The translations under genes were made by a program, and so were the position numbers. From Gracilaria domingensis (taxonomy: Eukaryota; Rhodophyta; Florideophyceae; Gracilariales; Gracilariaceae), in contig VCMS01000030.1 of assembly GCA_022539475.1 (NCBI GenBank), positions 310,001 to 374,000 on the forward strand: DNA of 64,000 nt, given 5' to 3'. Below the pieces are notes generated by a model. The model was given only the letters and a program-made list of their open reading frames with translations, made no database searches and had not been told where the DNA came from. Every line of letters starts with the position of its first letter. Within the stretch, counting starts at the first letter, position 1. Below, one piece after another: positions 8,583-20,219 of the stretch.

Positions 8583-10160
8583 TCACGTTTTCTGGTTCTT
8601 TGCTTTGAAAAACATATCAACAGTTGTCATTCCAGTTTTGACTTTGCTTCGGGTGGACCCTGAACCTTTCTTCACACCTTTTGAGATTTTCAATCCTGGC
8701 TTTTTCATGCCTTGACTACTTTCTGCACGATGTAGTTTCAATGCAAGCATGCGATCTGCACGTTCCTGGAGAAGTCTGCGGTGTTCTTCGTCTCGCTCTG
8801 CCTCAGATCGCTCCTCCATTCTTTCATGCGGATGCGGGTTTTGATCACTGTTGGAAGAAGCGCTGGCGAAATAGTCCTTTATGCTTCCACCCCTCTCAGC
8901 TCTGGCTAAGAAGTTTGTCGCGGTAAGACCAATAAAACTAATTGGGAAGGCAAAGTGGCCTTCCTTGAACATCGCATTTTTAAGCATCATGAGTGCCGCC
9001 GCTATAATAGCGTCAACTCGTCTCTGACAGCTGGCTTGCGGCATCGCAGTCGAGCGCGAGGCGTTAAGTCTCGTATGACCTCCAGCCATTCTCACTCGAA
9101 AGCTAACCGTCAAGGTCCTCGCGTCTCTGTTGTTTGTATCACTATCAGCAATCATCCTATTGTTGAGCTCCTCGGACAGTAAGGGAAGCCATTGTTTCTC
9201 TATGGTTTCCAAAGAGTTCTCCGCTTTGAAACTCTTGGCCGCTAGTAAACTCTTCGTCGCTTCTCGTTCCACAACTTCTGATTCGTCTATTCCACGTACA
9301 CACTTATAGACAAACTCTGCCGCCTTTTGACTTCCCAATTTCTTTTCCAGTGTTACCATGTCAAATTTAGTCGCTTCACCTGCAGTCTGGATGCCAAGAT
9401 CTTCTATCTTTCTACCAAGCTTTCCACCAAGCCCCCGCAACTTTCTCACCGGGACCTCAGCCATGAGCTCGGAAACTGCTGCTAGCGGAAGAATAGTTTG
9501 CTTGTTGGGCTTGTTCTTTGCCGAGGCAAACTTCGCCAGGAGTTTGTTGAAACTGATTCCAGCACTAACGGTGTAGTTGCACTTCTGAAGAACCTGTTGT
9601 CGTATTTCTCTAGCGATATCAGCACCATAAGCGAGACGCAGATCAACTTCGTTAAGCATATCCAACTTGTTCCCAACAATTTCTGTATCTGCTGGTTGCT
9701 GCCTCTCTCCATTCTCGCATCTCACACGATGGTCGACTTCAGCAGTAACGTCAATGTAGGCTTCATCTATGCTGGCTCTTTCAAGTGTTGCATTGTAACC
9801 TGTCGAGACATAAGCCATCGCTGCGAATACTTCAGATGAAGCTTCGCGATATCTTGCTAGACTAACCTTCTCATTGGCTTGAACAGCTTCGGCATGTGCG
9901 TGATTCGGCCCTGATTCAGCTCCACCACCAATAGTCTCAACTGGTACAATAGTAACAGCATCCCCAGCGGCCTTCCGAATGTCGTCTATCGAGAAGCCTC
10001 TCGAAATTCCATACTTACGAGCCGGATAGCTAACGGCGAGACACATTGACCACTGGACCACAGCAATGGCCGCGTCTTGAGGCAATCCTAGACGTTCGCG
10101 CTCCACTTGAGCATAGAAGCAATCCAAGTCGCAATGCAAAATAACTCTCAGTGACGACAT
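8583..10160 (-). CDS. POLH: DNA polymerase eta (Y-family translesion polymerase)
   Basis: Copies past damaged bases, classically UV cyclobutane dimers, in the nucleus. The 525-residue protein shows the Y-family order: LHCDLDCFYAQVE with the first metal-binding Asp, AVSYPARKYGI (finger), ERASIDEAYIDVT with the catalytic SIDEAY acidic pair, GISFNKLLAKFASAKNKPNK and the helix-hairpin-helix region RKLRGLGGKLGRKIEDLGI. A little-finger domain follows. Features such as the extended N-terminal half and YPARKYGI fit eta rather than kappa or DinB. The C-terminus ends with MTTVDMFFK, a PCNA-interacting (PIP-box-like) motif with Met in place of Gln. No UBZ zinc finger is visible. The ATG at 10160 is used; the preceding TTG is ignored. 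Single exon. Confidence 0.92.
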   Translation of the reverse strand: MSSLRVILHCDLDCFYAQVERERLGLPQDAAIAVVQWSMCLAVSYPARKYGISRGFSIDDIRKAAGDAVTIVPVETIGGGAESGPNHAHAEAVQANEKVSLARYREASSEVFAAMAYVSTGYNATLERASIDEAYIDVTAEVDHRVRCENGERQQPADTEIVGNKLDMLNEVDLRLAYGADIAREIRQQVLQKCNYTVSAGISFNKLLAKFASAKNKPNKQTILPLAAVSELMAEVPVRKLRGLGGKLGRKIEDLGIQTAGEATKFDMVTLEKKLGSQKAAEFVYKCVRGIDESEVVEREATKSLLAAKSFKAENSLETIEKQWLPLLSEELNNRMIADSDTNNRDARTLTVSFRVRMAGGHTRLNASRSTAMPQASCQRRVDAIIAAALMMLKNAMFKEGHFAFPISFIGLTATNFLARAERGGSIKDYFASASSNSDQNPHPHERMEERSEAERDEEHRRLLQERADRMLALKLHRAESSQGMKKPGLKISKGVKKGSGSTRSKVKTGMTTVDMFFKAKNQKT

Positions 10161-10899
10161 CAAAATATGAACACCAACCCAACAATTCTCAGACCCGCAT
10201 TAACCGCCTTGACAGCGGGTTGAACTGAAACCAGTACAAGACCTTAATCTGAATTCTGAATCCACACAGGGCACGAAGAAAAAGCAAGAGAAACGAGTAA
10301 AAGAGGAAAGAAGCTCGTGCATCAGGTTCTAAAGACAGGGGATTCCGTTCCAAAGACGTTTAGCGGAGACGTCGCAACGGAGTCACCTCCTACTGGCCTC
10401 CTCAAGATACCAAAGTTGAACGGATACTCCTCATTACCTTCCCTTGGGGCTAGCCTTCTACCCTTATCTATCGATAGCACGACGTGGGAAAACGCAGTCG
10501 CGGGAAAAATGATTCCGAAACCTTCTGAAACTGATTTTAGGACTGCAATCCACTTAAATTCGTGACTACCTTTGGTACCTCGCCTATCTGGGTATTTCTC
10601 ATTTCGCCTTCGCAATCGCTCAACAGGCGCGAGGCGCAGGGCTATTTTCACTCAGCAGAGCAAGGAGGGTATAGAAAGAATGCGACCAGAACTATCCAGT
10701 TGAATGCCCGAGTCCGCCCTTGAATTCGTCAAGCCTGGGTTCGGTCAGCATCGCAAGTTATCCTGACTCTTGGGGGAACAGGGAGAGCTCCTTCAGAGTT
10801 TCTGTTCGATTTAGAACCAATACAAACTGACGTCCGAATTCAACCACATTCCCGGAAAGGTCACCATTTGCGTTCAATACGATAATCTTGTTTTACTAA
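10161..10899. other. Divergent intergenic region
   Basis: About 740 bases between the divergent polymerase eta and taxilin-like genes, so it should contain both promoters. No coding or RNA feature is supported. Confidence 0.35.
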
Positions 10900-12063
10900 A
10901 TGACTTCACCCGAACCTGGAGCAAAGAACGATGAAGAAACACTACGTCAGCTATTGCAGGACCGTATCGCTCAGTTGGAAAGCAGAGAAGAGGACCCCCC
11001 TAAATCAGCTGATGAACAAGCTGCGTACGAAGCATTTCATGTTGCTTCTACAGCCGCCCGGGCATTGGTCGCTGACCGTGAAATATCTTCAGAAGAGAAG
11101 TTACGCGTGTTGCAGTTAATGTACAGAGATTGTATATCAAACGTGCGTGACCTAGAGTATGACCTAGGCATGGAGGAAAAGAGATTAAGCGTTGCCGAAT
11201 TGGACTACAGCGAACTGGGTGAAGAGATGCGAAAGGTTGAGGCGTCAGCTGAGAAGCTGAAAGTCCAATCGAAGGAACTATCCAAAGAAAACAAAATAAG
11301 GCTTGAAGTATCAGCGAAGAAGAGCGCGGAAGAGCGAGAAAAGAGAGAAGAGATTTGCAAGAAATTTGATGAGGCCATGAAAGAGATTAACGCGAAGTTG
11401 AACCAGGGAGATGGTATCGAGAGCGAAGGGGATGACCCAACGCAAGAATTGGAATCTCAACTGGACAAACTGCAGACGGCATACGAGAAGAGGGAAATTT
11501 TCTATGAAAAGACCTTAGCAGAAACTTCAGGCGAAGAAAAGCAGCATGTCGATCGGCTACAAAAGGCTGAAATTGAATTTGATAAAGATCAATCGAAGCT
11601 CGGGACAGAACGAAAGAAGTTGGAGGAGTTACGGAAACGAACCGTGCCCGCCACGAAAGAGGCAGACAGGCTTCTCCTTCAACGGGATGAAATCATGAGC
11701 ACCAAGAAAAAACGTGAGATCAATCTCAACCGACAGGGTGCTGATCTGAAACGCCTTCGACAGAGTTTAGCAGATCTACAGAAGGCAATGAGCAAACTCA
11801 ACAAGGAGACGGAAGAGTTAAAGGTAAAATCTAAGGAAACGATTTCACAAGTCAAGTCTTGCGAAGATGAGCTTGAGTTTTGGAGGGCCAAAACTAAGAG
11901 CGAGCTGGACAAGAGGGAAACGCTTGAGAGAGTTTGTAGAACACTAACGGAAGAAAGAACGATAATGAGGAAAGACGTACAGGGTATGAAAGAAGCATGG
12001 AGAGAGCTAGAAAATGAAATCGAGAATCTGCGAATGGAGATTAATGAACCTGAGCCATTGTAA
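10900..12063 (+). CDS. Taxilin-like coiled-coil protein
   Basis: A 387-residue, highly charged protein that is predicted coiled coil over almost its whole length, with heptad-like Leu/Lys/Glu spacing. The stretch KVQSKELSKENKIRLE followed by EEREKREEICKKFDEAMKEI resembles the taxilin core (CRELQ..NK..KEE, then KREE/SEKFQ..L.EI). Taxilins bind syntaxins and the nascent-polypeptide complex and act in vesicle traffic. The start is the ATG at 10900. The C-terminus has further coiled coil (WRAKTKSELDKRETLERVCR) and ends EINEPEPL. Long coiled coils resemble each other by chance, so the family call is moderate. Another cytoskeletal or Golgi coiled-coil protein is the alternative. No membrane segment is seen. 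Confidence 0.62.
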   Translation: MTSPEPGAKNDEETLRQLLQDRIAQLESREEDPPKSADEQAAYEAFHVASTAARALVADREISSEEKLRVLQLMYRDCISNVRDLEYDLGMEEKRLSVAELDYSELGEEMRKVEASAEKLKVQSKELSKENKIRLEVSAKKSAEEREKREEICKKFDEAMKEINAKLNQGDGIESEGDDPTQELESQLDKLQTAYEKREIFYEKTLAETSGEEKQHVDRLQKAEIEFDKDQSKLGTERKKLEELRKRTVPATKEADRLLLQRDEIMSTKKKREINLNRQGADLKRLRQSLADLQKAMSKLNKETEELKVKSKETISQVKSCEDELEFWRAKTKSELDKRETLERVCRTLTEERTIMRKDVQGMKEAWRELENEIENLRMEINEPEPL

Positions 12064-12567
12064 GGATAATCTCTCGCAGGAAAAAGTGGGCGAACTGCTG
12101 CAGTTCAACTGTCGAAAACGGCTTACCTTGTGGCAAGAACACGCTACGTTTGTATCGTAGGGAGCAAAAACGCTTTTGCTTTCATCTGGAGATCTATGTT
12201 TTGCTCGTTTTTGGTAGTGGTTTGAGCGAAACGCGAATCTTGCAAATTATATGTTACAACTGTTAAAACTGGATCTCTTATTGAAAGTTTAGGTCGGAAA
12301 GACCAATACATCGTACGTGAAGCCACAAGAAAGCGGTTGCTGCCGCGAAAAACAGCAGTTTGTGAAGTCATCCTTGCTATCCGAATTGTATATCCTTCGC
12401 TCGTGTGTAGTAGCGAGTCAACGGGAAGTTTGGGTCACTAATTAGTACATTTGGCTCGGAAAGGTCCCCGAAGGAAAACAAAAATGCCACTCCTAACGTC
12501 CGCCAAACAAGTGAGCAGTAAGGGGTCGTGTGCCAAAAGGTTGACGAAGCTTGATGTTGCACTACGA
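12064..12567. other. Convergent intergenic region
   Basis: About 500 bases between the 3' ends of the taxilin-like and inositol phosphate synthase genes. No gene is recognised; it probably holds both 3' UTRs. Confidence 0.35.
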
Positions 12568-14183
12568 TCAATGCGAGTGATGGCCGTTCAAGGTCTTCGC
12601 ATTCTGATAAACGGCAGGGCCGTATCCGTTTCGAGCATGTCTTAGACCGGTTCGGGTAGACATCCGATGTTCTAGGCGTAGATCGTTCTCGACAGGTAAG
12701 CCGGCACAAACTCTCATTAAGTTTTCAATGCATTGTCTCTGCTTGAACAAAGCATTGACAACAGGGGCCCCCGACGGAACCATAGGGGCCTTGAGCATGT
12801 AAGACAGTAAAGAAAGCACTGGGTGAAAGTGCTCAAAGTCATTCATATCTTCTCGCTTGAATGTGATACGACACGATAGCTCACATAGAAGAACGAGATC
12901 AAAAATTAACGGTGTCGCCAGTAGGGAGTCTTCACAAGTATTATGCATAACAATGGTGTTGATGCCCCCCATGAAAATCTCAGAAGTGTACTCATCCATG
13001 GCTCTCTTGGAATCAGCAACGGCGGGAACGTATTTTATAACCACGACATGATCAGGTTCTTCTCCCTCCTTGTATAGAATTTGATTTGAGCGAACCATGT
13101 CATCAACAACGTTCGATTTTGAAGTCTCTTTTGAGCGGAACTGACTGGGAGCGGAAAGGTTTTTCCCGTCGTTATTTCCGAGATGGTTGTAGGACACAAT
13201 CGAAGTTGGTTTAATACCAGCGCTGACCAGAAAATCAACCATCACTGACTTCATTTTGGTCTGACCAGACTTAAAATCATCACCTCCGACGAAGACTTTT
13301 TCCTGTTCGGCAAGTTCAACGCAGCCTGGTACAAAGGTGTTCTGTGGAGAACCATTAATGTACGGAGCTCCCTCTAAAATGGAAGCAACAGCGAAAATAG
13401 TGGAAGGAGAAATCTCAGAATGGGAATTACGAATTGCAGCGAGTAGGTTTTCAGACGTATCATTAACACCAGGAATGAGCTCGGAAAAACGTTCCGTGTT
13501 AGCAGTCCAAACAACAATCACACGCTCAATGCCGTTGACTCGCTTAAACTCGCGGATATCTTTGCGTATGTGCTCTAAATGAGCATTCTTGTCATTTCCA
13601 GAGATGGTGTTATTTGCACGGTCACTTTGGTTTGCAGCGATGAAGTCTGGATAATATATGGAGGGAAGCGGAACCAGTTGCTCGAGTTCCGGAATAAGTT
13701 GTCGCTGTAAGTCGTAATCGAGAACCTCCGCACGCTGCATCGCGTCAGCCAGATTCGCGTCATTAATATCCCAGCCGCCAATGACAATATCTTTGGGGTC
13801 AAGCATAGGAAGCACTGAATTCATGGGGATGTACACATCATGGCCTTTTTGGTCATGTCCGATACGAACTGTAGAAGAGAGCAGCACAGATCCAAAGTAG
13901 TTTGGCCTCTTGACCCCAGTCTTAGTGTTCCAGGTGATTTGATGAGTGTTAGCATAATTAGCAGCGGTGAAAGTGGAGCCGTTGTTACCGCCCCACCCTA
14001 CAAGCATGACACCGACCTTTGCTACCTTCTTGGACGTACGAAAAGTTCAGTACTAGGCGTGACGGATGCTCCATCAACGTCCACTGATACTTTGGTCGTT
14101 GTATACAAAAAGTCGGCTTCGATCGTATCTTCATCTTCGCGGACATGAGGCGCATTAACGTGAAAGCGATTCGTGAACACCAT
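12568..14183 (-). CDS. INO1: myo-Inositol-1-phosphate synthase (frame break near 14.03 kb)
   Basis: Makes inositol-3-phosphate from glucose-6-phosphate in an NAD-dependent reaction, the first step of inositol synthesis. The main frame (from 14007 downward) holds the NAD-binding [108 protein letters not shown] and the C-terminal SYMLKAP...[13 protein letters not shown]. The expected N-terminal domain (ATG 14183, [21 protein letters not shown] and onward to STELFVR) is in a different frame that stops at 14022. A one-base gain around 14028-14036 would join them as FVR[11 protein letters not shown], which matches the family well. This is a sequence error or a genuine frameshift. No convincing intron restores the homology. 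Confidence 0.9.
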
Positions 14184-17100
14184 GTCGCGCTTCGCAGATA
14201 GATAGTCACGAGCCACAAGTGACGAGTTAGAAGCCTAAAAGGCTCGGACAGAGTGCTCAGGAGTACAAGTGGTGTGTGCCACACGGCTCGATTCGAAAGA
14301 AAAAGCGGCGGTGCTGAGTCGTTGGCTGGCACTTCACTTTCCGCGACGAAAAACGAACTCCAGGTTTGGATTCAGGATGTGGACGATGTGTAACCTAAGC
14401 TTCAAAACAGTGTGTTATCGCTGGTATCAAACCGCCACTCGGGTACCCCGAAATCCACGAGTCGTGAATATAAACGTTTTGGAGCTCCCAAGCATCCGAT
14501 GATTATTGGTCACACTGCAGCTACATGGCCGAAGCGGCGAAGATTGGGGTCCACCTATTTAGGCACATCGGCAATTGCATGCACAAAGATCGGGCCACAG
14601 CCGCCGCCAACGGTTTTTGCAAATGTGCTCACGGACAGTGCTGTTTGCAGGAGGTGCTCGCCGAGGGTACACTTGTGGGACATCCATTCCCGGAGGTCAG
14701 ATACCAGTCGCGTTTGATAAAGCAGCTACTCTGAATTCGCGCATGAGTCTGTGAATTGACAACAGTTGTCCCGTGTCATGGGAGTGAAAACCTCGTCGTG
14801 GTCTGGTTTTGCTCCTTACGTCATGCGCACTGGGAGAACTTGTTCGGAGTGATGGCGGCGGCGCAAGACGGTGAAATGCGCCTCGGTTCTTACGCGCTCC
14901 ATCTAGCTTGCCAGACAAGACCAGGGTTTGAAGGTATCGGAGATCGCTCAAGCCAGTCGACTGCACTGGTTTGAACTCAAGCGTTGCATTCTTGATCAAC
15001 CAAAAACCTTATTCCAAGCATGGCACTAAAATCTTCGTTATTCTTCTTCACTGCTGACGTGGGCTTTACCGACACCCCAAAGGATTCAAACCACGTTGCT
15101 TTCCCAGAAGCCCATGTAATCGGGAGCGGAAAGTATGGGTTAAGGTCAACAACTAGATTGTGCCAGTTCGTCGTTTGGAATGGTTGCAAGCGATGAAATG
15201 CTGTCGTATGATCGTTGCCGATCGTTGTGAAGGCTTTTCCCTCAGGTCGTATTTCATCTACGGTATGACACCAACATCCGCCTACGAGCATCAGTGGTGC
15301 GTACGACAGTCGAGCCTCAACTTTGTTTGCCGTTTCAATACCACTTTGAACATTCCATCACTTAGTTGAGGATGTGGTGTTTGAATAGCTCATGAGCGAC
15401 GGTGTGCATGCCTCAAAACCCGGTGAATGTGGTGTCCCCAGCGCGGTTGTGTGCTCAGTTTAGCCTTACTCCAGCGGCATGCATGCCTACCTTCGGCTTG
15501 CTTCGTTTGTGGGCGTGCTTACAGGCCAGAGTTCTGAGTGAGAAGCAGCACCTCGTTTTGCCTTCTTCCAAATGAACATGGTCTAAAAGATAGAGCGTGC
15601 TTTGTCTTCGCGTCCGGCAGTTGCTTACATAATTGATATTACAGAAAGATGGCCTGAGGAGAAGTCCCACTACTGATACCTCTTCGATAAAACACGTTCC
15701 TTTCGCAAGTAACGATCAACACGGCATAGGAACTGAAGCTGTCAAGAAGTGCGTGACACCAGTGCTAGCGACGTTCTCATGCCCGACATTAGCGACAATG
15801 CAAAGTGTGCATTCGGAAGCATTCTTTGTTGCTACCGAAGGTAGTCGTCTATGAATCACCAATAAGTTCACCATCTGCTTGTGGCAGATTGGGGTTCGAA
15901 AGAGGTTTATCTCGACGGCTTGTGCGGATGAACACCATTAAAGAGGGAAAGGGGGCAGATGTGCATAGATGGTAGACTGAAGAAAGAATGCTGCTATCTT
16001 CATATTCAGCTTACATCGTGATTATGAGTAGCACATCAACATGGCGGTTCTCTTTGTTCACTACGTTCCAAAAACGGTTTGCTGCACCAACGTTTCTGGT
16101 TATGAGATGATAATGGCTACTGGGGGGTTGTTTAGTGTTTCTTGCCCTTGTTTTCGGTCACGGGTAATTGAAATCAACGTTAAAATGATTCGGAATCCCA
16201 AGAATTTTCAAAGCGCATACCGTGTGATGACCTCACACTTTAGAACATTGTTCTAACGGAATATTCATGTCTACGAGGTGCTGAACGTGCAGTGCGCGAG
16301 TGCATGTTTTCTATGTGAAGCTCATCGGAAGGGAAAGGTTTCGTGCGATTCGGCGCGCGCGCCATGGTGAGTCACCATTGGTGACTACGCGCGGAACACG
16401 GCAACGATTCCATGTTGAAATAGTGAATTGACTCAAATATGATTGGCTGATGAGAATTACAGTACTTACAGCTCCATTACAATGGAAAGGGGCGCTCGTG
16501 CGCCATGATGACGTTGGCACCAGAACAAAAATGTTTCCCCTGATGATGCGAGGGTGACAGTATGGCTCGTTCAGTGTGAAGGATTGTCTACTCCCATGAC
16601 CCAAACGCAGTCTGCAACTTGTGTGGCTGCTGTGCACAAAGTAAGGGGACAAGTGACGAGCATTTTGGGAATACTCGGGCCTGCTGGCGCCCAAGTTTTA
16701 GACGCAGGGTTAAGGACAGCCACGAGATTAGGTTTCCACGAAATTGGATGCGTTTGAGTGCACGGCGCAGCCTGTTGGAAACGAAATGTAAGTTACGAAT
16801 GGTGCTTGCAGTTGGCTACAAGCGTTATCGGGAAATTTGTGCTCTGTTACAAAGAGCAAAGAAGAGTGCGCCCGGCTCATCGCCGGTATGCCAAAGGTTT
16901 TGAGTAGAAGGGTAAGGTTGAGTTAAGAGATACAAGTTGTGCAGAGCGAGTCAGGACGAAGAGTGAAGGGCTGAAAACGTTTTATACGTTTGGGAGAATT
17001 GGTGGGGATTTGGCCAAACTTGTTGTGTGCGGTCGGCGCTTCATATCTGAAGTTAATAAAGGCAACGGCTATGGTTGTGTGGAGGGTATTGGTCGAGGCA

Positions 17101-18083
17101 TATCCACCAAGATTTCCGTACAGCTGCATGATGAAGTTGGGCGATTCAGTGATTAGCGGATGAGATATTTAACTGCAAAAGTTGATGGACGGAACAAAAG
17201 TTGTTTCGTTTGTAAGCATGCTTGCGCTGGCTGATGGCATTATGAGCACAAATAGATGAGGTTGAGTTGACCGCCCGATGCACAGTTGGAGGTGTAGCGC
17301 GCATGGCACCGAAAGCTGTGACGTGTCCATCAGAAAGGTCGCGGAGAAACAAAAAAGTTTTTTCCCGCGGTGAGTCGCGGGATCATCACTGCCCGAGGAA
17401 GAAGACTTTGGTGGATAGCAATCATTAATGAAGGGTTTCCACCCCAAGCCGCAGCTCGGCTGCGCGTCCGCAGCACGCCGCCGCCGCGCGCGCGGCGCGC
17501 CGTGGCGGCGCGTGCACGGGCGCGCGCCCGTTCCGCACGCCGCCAACGGCAGCGCTCGCGAAAACAACAACGCGCGCGCGCGCGGCGGCGGCGGCGGCGG
17601 CGGAAAGCGCGCGCAAGTGCAAAATTTGCATTGCGCGGCGGGCGGCGGCGCGCGCGCGTGCGCCGCGCGTGCGCGCCGCGTGCGCGCCGCGCCGCGGCGC
17701 GCGCGTCACCGGTGGCGGCGGCGCGCGCGCGCGCGTGGGCGGCGCGCATCGCCAACGAAGGCGCCGCGCGGGCGCGCGGCGCCGCGCGCCGGCGCGAGAT
17801 GGCGCGCGCGCGGCGCCGCCGCCATTCGTGGCGCGTCGTGCTCGCCAAAAGCGGCCACAAATCCGTTGGCTTTGCTGCGCCCGTCTGCATCTCGCCGACG
17901 CCTGCGAGTCGGCCGCCGCTGCGCTCATAATCTTGCTGTATCTCCGCTTCCACCGCGCGCAGCCGCCCCCCCCCCCCCCCCCCCCGTCTCCACGCCCGTG
18001 TGCATATTTTGCTACCCCCCCCGTGTCACACCGCGCGTTGTCGTCGACGCCCACACGCTCTCCCAGGTTGTAGTTTTGGTCTC
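14184..18083. other. Long gene-poor stretch
   Basis: About 3.9 kb without a recognisable gene. Bases 14184-17430 have ordinary composition and only short, unconserved open frames on both strands. From about 17440 the composition changes abruptly to GC-rich DNA with long CG-alternating runs (to about 17830), which opens all frames artificially. A poly-C tract lies at about 17956-17985, just upstream of the K+ channel start. The last 600 bases are probably the promoter and 5' UTR of that gene. Non-coding RNAs here cannot be excluded. Confidence 0.4.
17440..17830. repeat. CpG-rich alternating purine-pyrimidine tract
   Basis: Extremely GC-rich with many runs of alternating C and G (CGCGCG, GCGCGC) and GGCGGC triplets. 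Such DNA readily adopts Z-form or strong secondary structure. Long open frames on both strands here are a by-product of the lack of A/T-rich stop codons and are not annotated as genes. Confidence 0.6.
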
Positions 18084-20132
18084 ATGGGTCCCACGCCGTT
18101 GCCGCCGTCCGACTCGGCTCCGCGCCCGCGCCGCTTCGGCTCAGGCTTTGCGCACCTCGTGTCGCGCACCACGTATTCCAACTCCGTCGACGGAACCCTG
18201 CGCACCACCGACTCTTCCGCCTCGGACGACAATGACCTCCCGCGTCACACCAGCGATTCCGAGCCCCCGAAGCGTCAATCCGTCTCTCCCGCCCCGAACA
18301 ATGACGATGTGCAGATGCGCAAACGCGTCAACTTGCGCTTCAATGAGCAGGCGTCAGAGCATCACGTCCACCACCGACCGACCACCACCCATCCGTTTCG
18401 CTCCTATCGTCCCGCCTGGGACATGTTTATGCTTGGCGTCCTGGTCTATGTGGCCACCGTTTCCGTGTTTGTGTATTCCTTCCTTGGAGTTTTGGGTGTA
18501 AGTAGTGTTTGGTTTTGGATTGAACGCTTTGTTGATGTTGTCTTCATCGCCGACGTCGTTCTTTCATTCTTCTTTCCTCCTTATGACAAGAACGGCCATT
18601 TGTTGTACGATACCAAACCTTCTCACATTCGCAAGCGATACCTCAAGACCTGGTTCGTCCCGGATGTAATTTCTGCCTTTCCGTGGGATGTGCTTGTGCT
18701 CGTCGTCGTAGGCCGACAAGCTGACCAGCACTTGCTTCAGTTGCCTCGTTTCCTGCGCATTCTGCGCCTCTTCAAGCTTGTCAGGCTCTTCCGCTTGCTG
18801 CGTCTGTCCGCCGTCTTCAGGTTCTTCGAGGTCAAGTTCCGACTCAAGTACGGTCATGTGCGTCTGGTGTCCTTGTACGTCACTGTCATTCTCATTGCGC
18901 ATTGGTTTGCCTGCGCTTTCTTCTATTTTGGCTCTCTTGGCCTTGACACACCATGGACGGCCGAGGATTATGTGCCGGCCGATATGTTCGGCAAGTACAT
19001 GACTGCGCTGTACTTTTCGGTGTACACCATCACTACCATTGGCTATGGAGATGTCACGCCAGAGAACACGCTGGAGCGAACGTACACCACCATAATCATG
19101 TTTTTGGGGGCTGCTTGCTTTGCGTACGTCATCTCGCAAGTGTCCAACATATCTGTTGAGCTCAACCGATCGTCTGAGCGTTTTCGAAAGACGATGGATG
19201 AACTCACGGACCTTCAGCAGGCGCGGGATCTTCCTCAGGACCTGGTCACTCAGATTCGTCAGTACTTTCACCGCGCAAATCGCAGTCCTGAACTGGAATG
19301 TGAGCGCTCCTTGTTGAACAGAATGACGAGAGAGCACCGTCTGCAAGTTTTGAGACATATTTATAGCACGCGCTTGACCAACTCCAAGCTGTTCGAAAGA
19401 ATCCCGCCTGCCGCCCTCGACAACGTTTACAACAATGTTCGGGAGAAGTGTGTGCTGAGGGACCACTGTCTGTACAGGGTGGGTGAGAGCCCGAAGAGCT
19501 TTTTCATTTTGGTAGATGGAGAGGTTAGTATTGAGGAGCCCGGCGAGAAACCGATTTTGATAAACACTCCAGGTGAGATGTTTGGAGATAGCGACCTTCT
19601 GTTTTATCAAAAGCGGCAAGCTTCGGCAATAAGCGTGGATTTCACAACCGTGATATGCGTTCCGCGTCCAGCCGTGATGGAGGTATTGCAGGATCACGAA
19701 ATGGAACTAAAGAGGTTGCGGGATCGAGAGGCGCTCAAACTGTGGGAGATGGCGACCAAGAACGTGAAACAACAAATTCGATACGTGAGGTTTGCTAGGA
19801 CGCTGCGCTGCAGCGCGGAGGAGTACATGCGCAATAAAGGAACGGACATCAAGATGTGCAACCCGGACACGTCAACCAAGGCGATTTTGGCGGGATTGAG
19901 AAACGGGGACGAGGGTGTGCAGCTGAAGGCTGGGGAGACGGTGGCGGCGCGAAGCAGGGAACAGAGCAGCAGTAGCGGTGTTACGGAACAGGAGAAGGAC
20001 TACTCCAACGTAGCAGAACTGAAAGCTGAGCTGGAGCGCAGGCTGAAGCACATCCACCACTTGGAGAGGAAACTGGAGTCTGTACAGCGCCACTTTGCTG
20101 AAGTGATGAAAGTATTAAAGTTAGAGCGTTGA
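18084..20132 (+). CDS. Voltage-gated K+ channel with C-terminal cyclic-nucleotide-binding homology domain
   Basis: A 682-residue six-transmembrane channel subunit. S1 is about residues 111-135, S2 142-165 and S3 188-209. S4 (221-246) is a clear voltage sensor with Arg/Lys every third residue (LPRFLRILRLFKLVRLFRLL). S5 is 260-285, the pore helix and filter TTIGYGD lie at 317-323, and S6 follows at 332-356. The GYGD filter means K+ selectivity. After S6 come a C-linker and a cyclic-nucleotide-binding fold (SFFILVDGEVSIEE, GEMFGDSDLL, KRQASAI). In the phosphate-binding cassette the usual FGE is FGD. The C-terminus is a coiled coil (ELERRLKHIHHLERKLES). This is the EAG/HCN/plant-Shaker architecture. 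The ATG at 18084 (MGPTPLPPS) is used. Its 5' part is in a GC-rich peak. Ligand gating is inferred only. Confidence 0.93.
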   Translation: MGPTPLPPSDSAPRPRRFGSGFAHLVSRTTYSNSVDGTLRTTDSSASDDNDLPRHTSDSEPPKRQSVSPAPNNDDVQMRKRVNLRFNEQASEHHVHHRPTTTHPFRSYRPAWDMFMLGVLVYVATVSVFVYSFLGVLGVSSVWFWIERFVDVVFIADVVLSFFFPPYDKNGHLLYDTKPSHIRKRYLKTWFVPDVISAFPWDVLVLVVVGRQADQHLLQLPRFLRILRLFKLVRLFRLLRLSAVFRFFEVKFRLKYGHVRLVSLYVTVILIAHWFACAFFYFGSLGLDTPWTAEDYVPADMFGKYMTALYFSVYTITTIGYGDVTPENTLERTYTTIIMFLGAACFAYVISQVSNISVELNRSSERFRKTMDELTDLQQARDLPQDLVTQIRQYFHRANRSPELECERSLLNRMTREHRLQVLRHIYSTRLTNSKLFERIPPAALDNVYNNVREKCVLRDHCLYRVGESPKSFFILVDGEVSIEEPGEKPILINTPGEMFGDSDLLFYQKRQASAISVDFTTVICVPRPAVMEVLQDHEMELKRLRDREALKLWEMATKNVKQQIRYVRFARTLRCSAEEYMRNKGTDIKMCNPDTSTKAILAGLRNGDEGVQLKAGETVAARSREQSSSSGVTEQEKDYSNVAELKAELERRLKHIHHLERKLESVQRHFAEVMKVLKLER

Positions 20133-20219
20133 GGCTCAATGGTGTTGGTGTGACAAAACGTTTGTACAATTTAGCACATGGTTTAGTTTTACATACACGG
20201 AGTGGGGGGGGGGTTGTTA

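Noticed and set aside
14022-14060. Micro-intron (23-32 nt) to explain the INO1 frame break
   Set aside because: GT-AG solutions exist, but they delete residues that match the family (FVR..KKVAKVG); a one-base change fits better.
17330-18054. Several overlapping open frames on both strands of the first GC peak
   Set aside because: Arg/Ala-rich translations in every frame, no domain, no consistent start; compositional artefact.
18564-19697. A 377-codon antisense frame within the K+ channel gene
   Set aside because: No homology; it mirrors the channel's codon bias.
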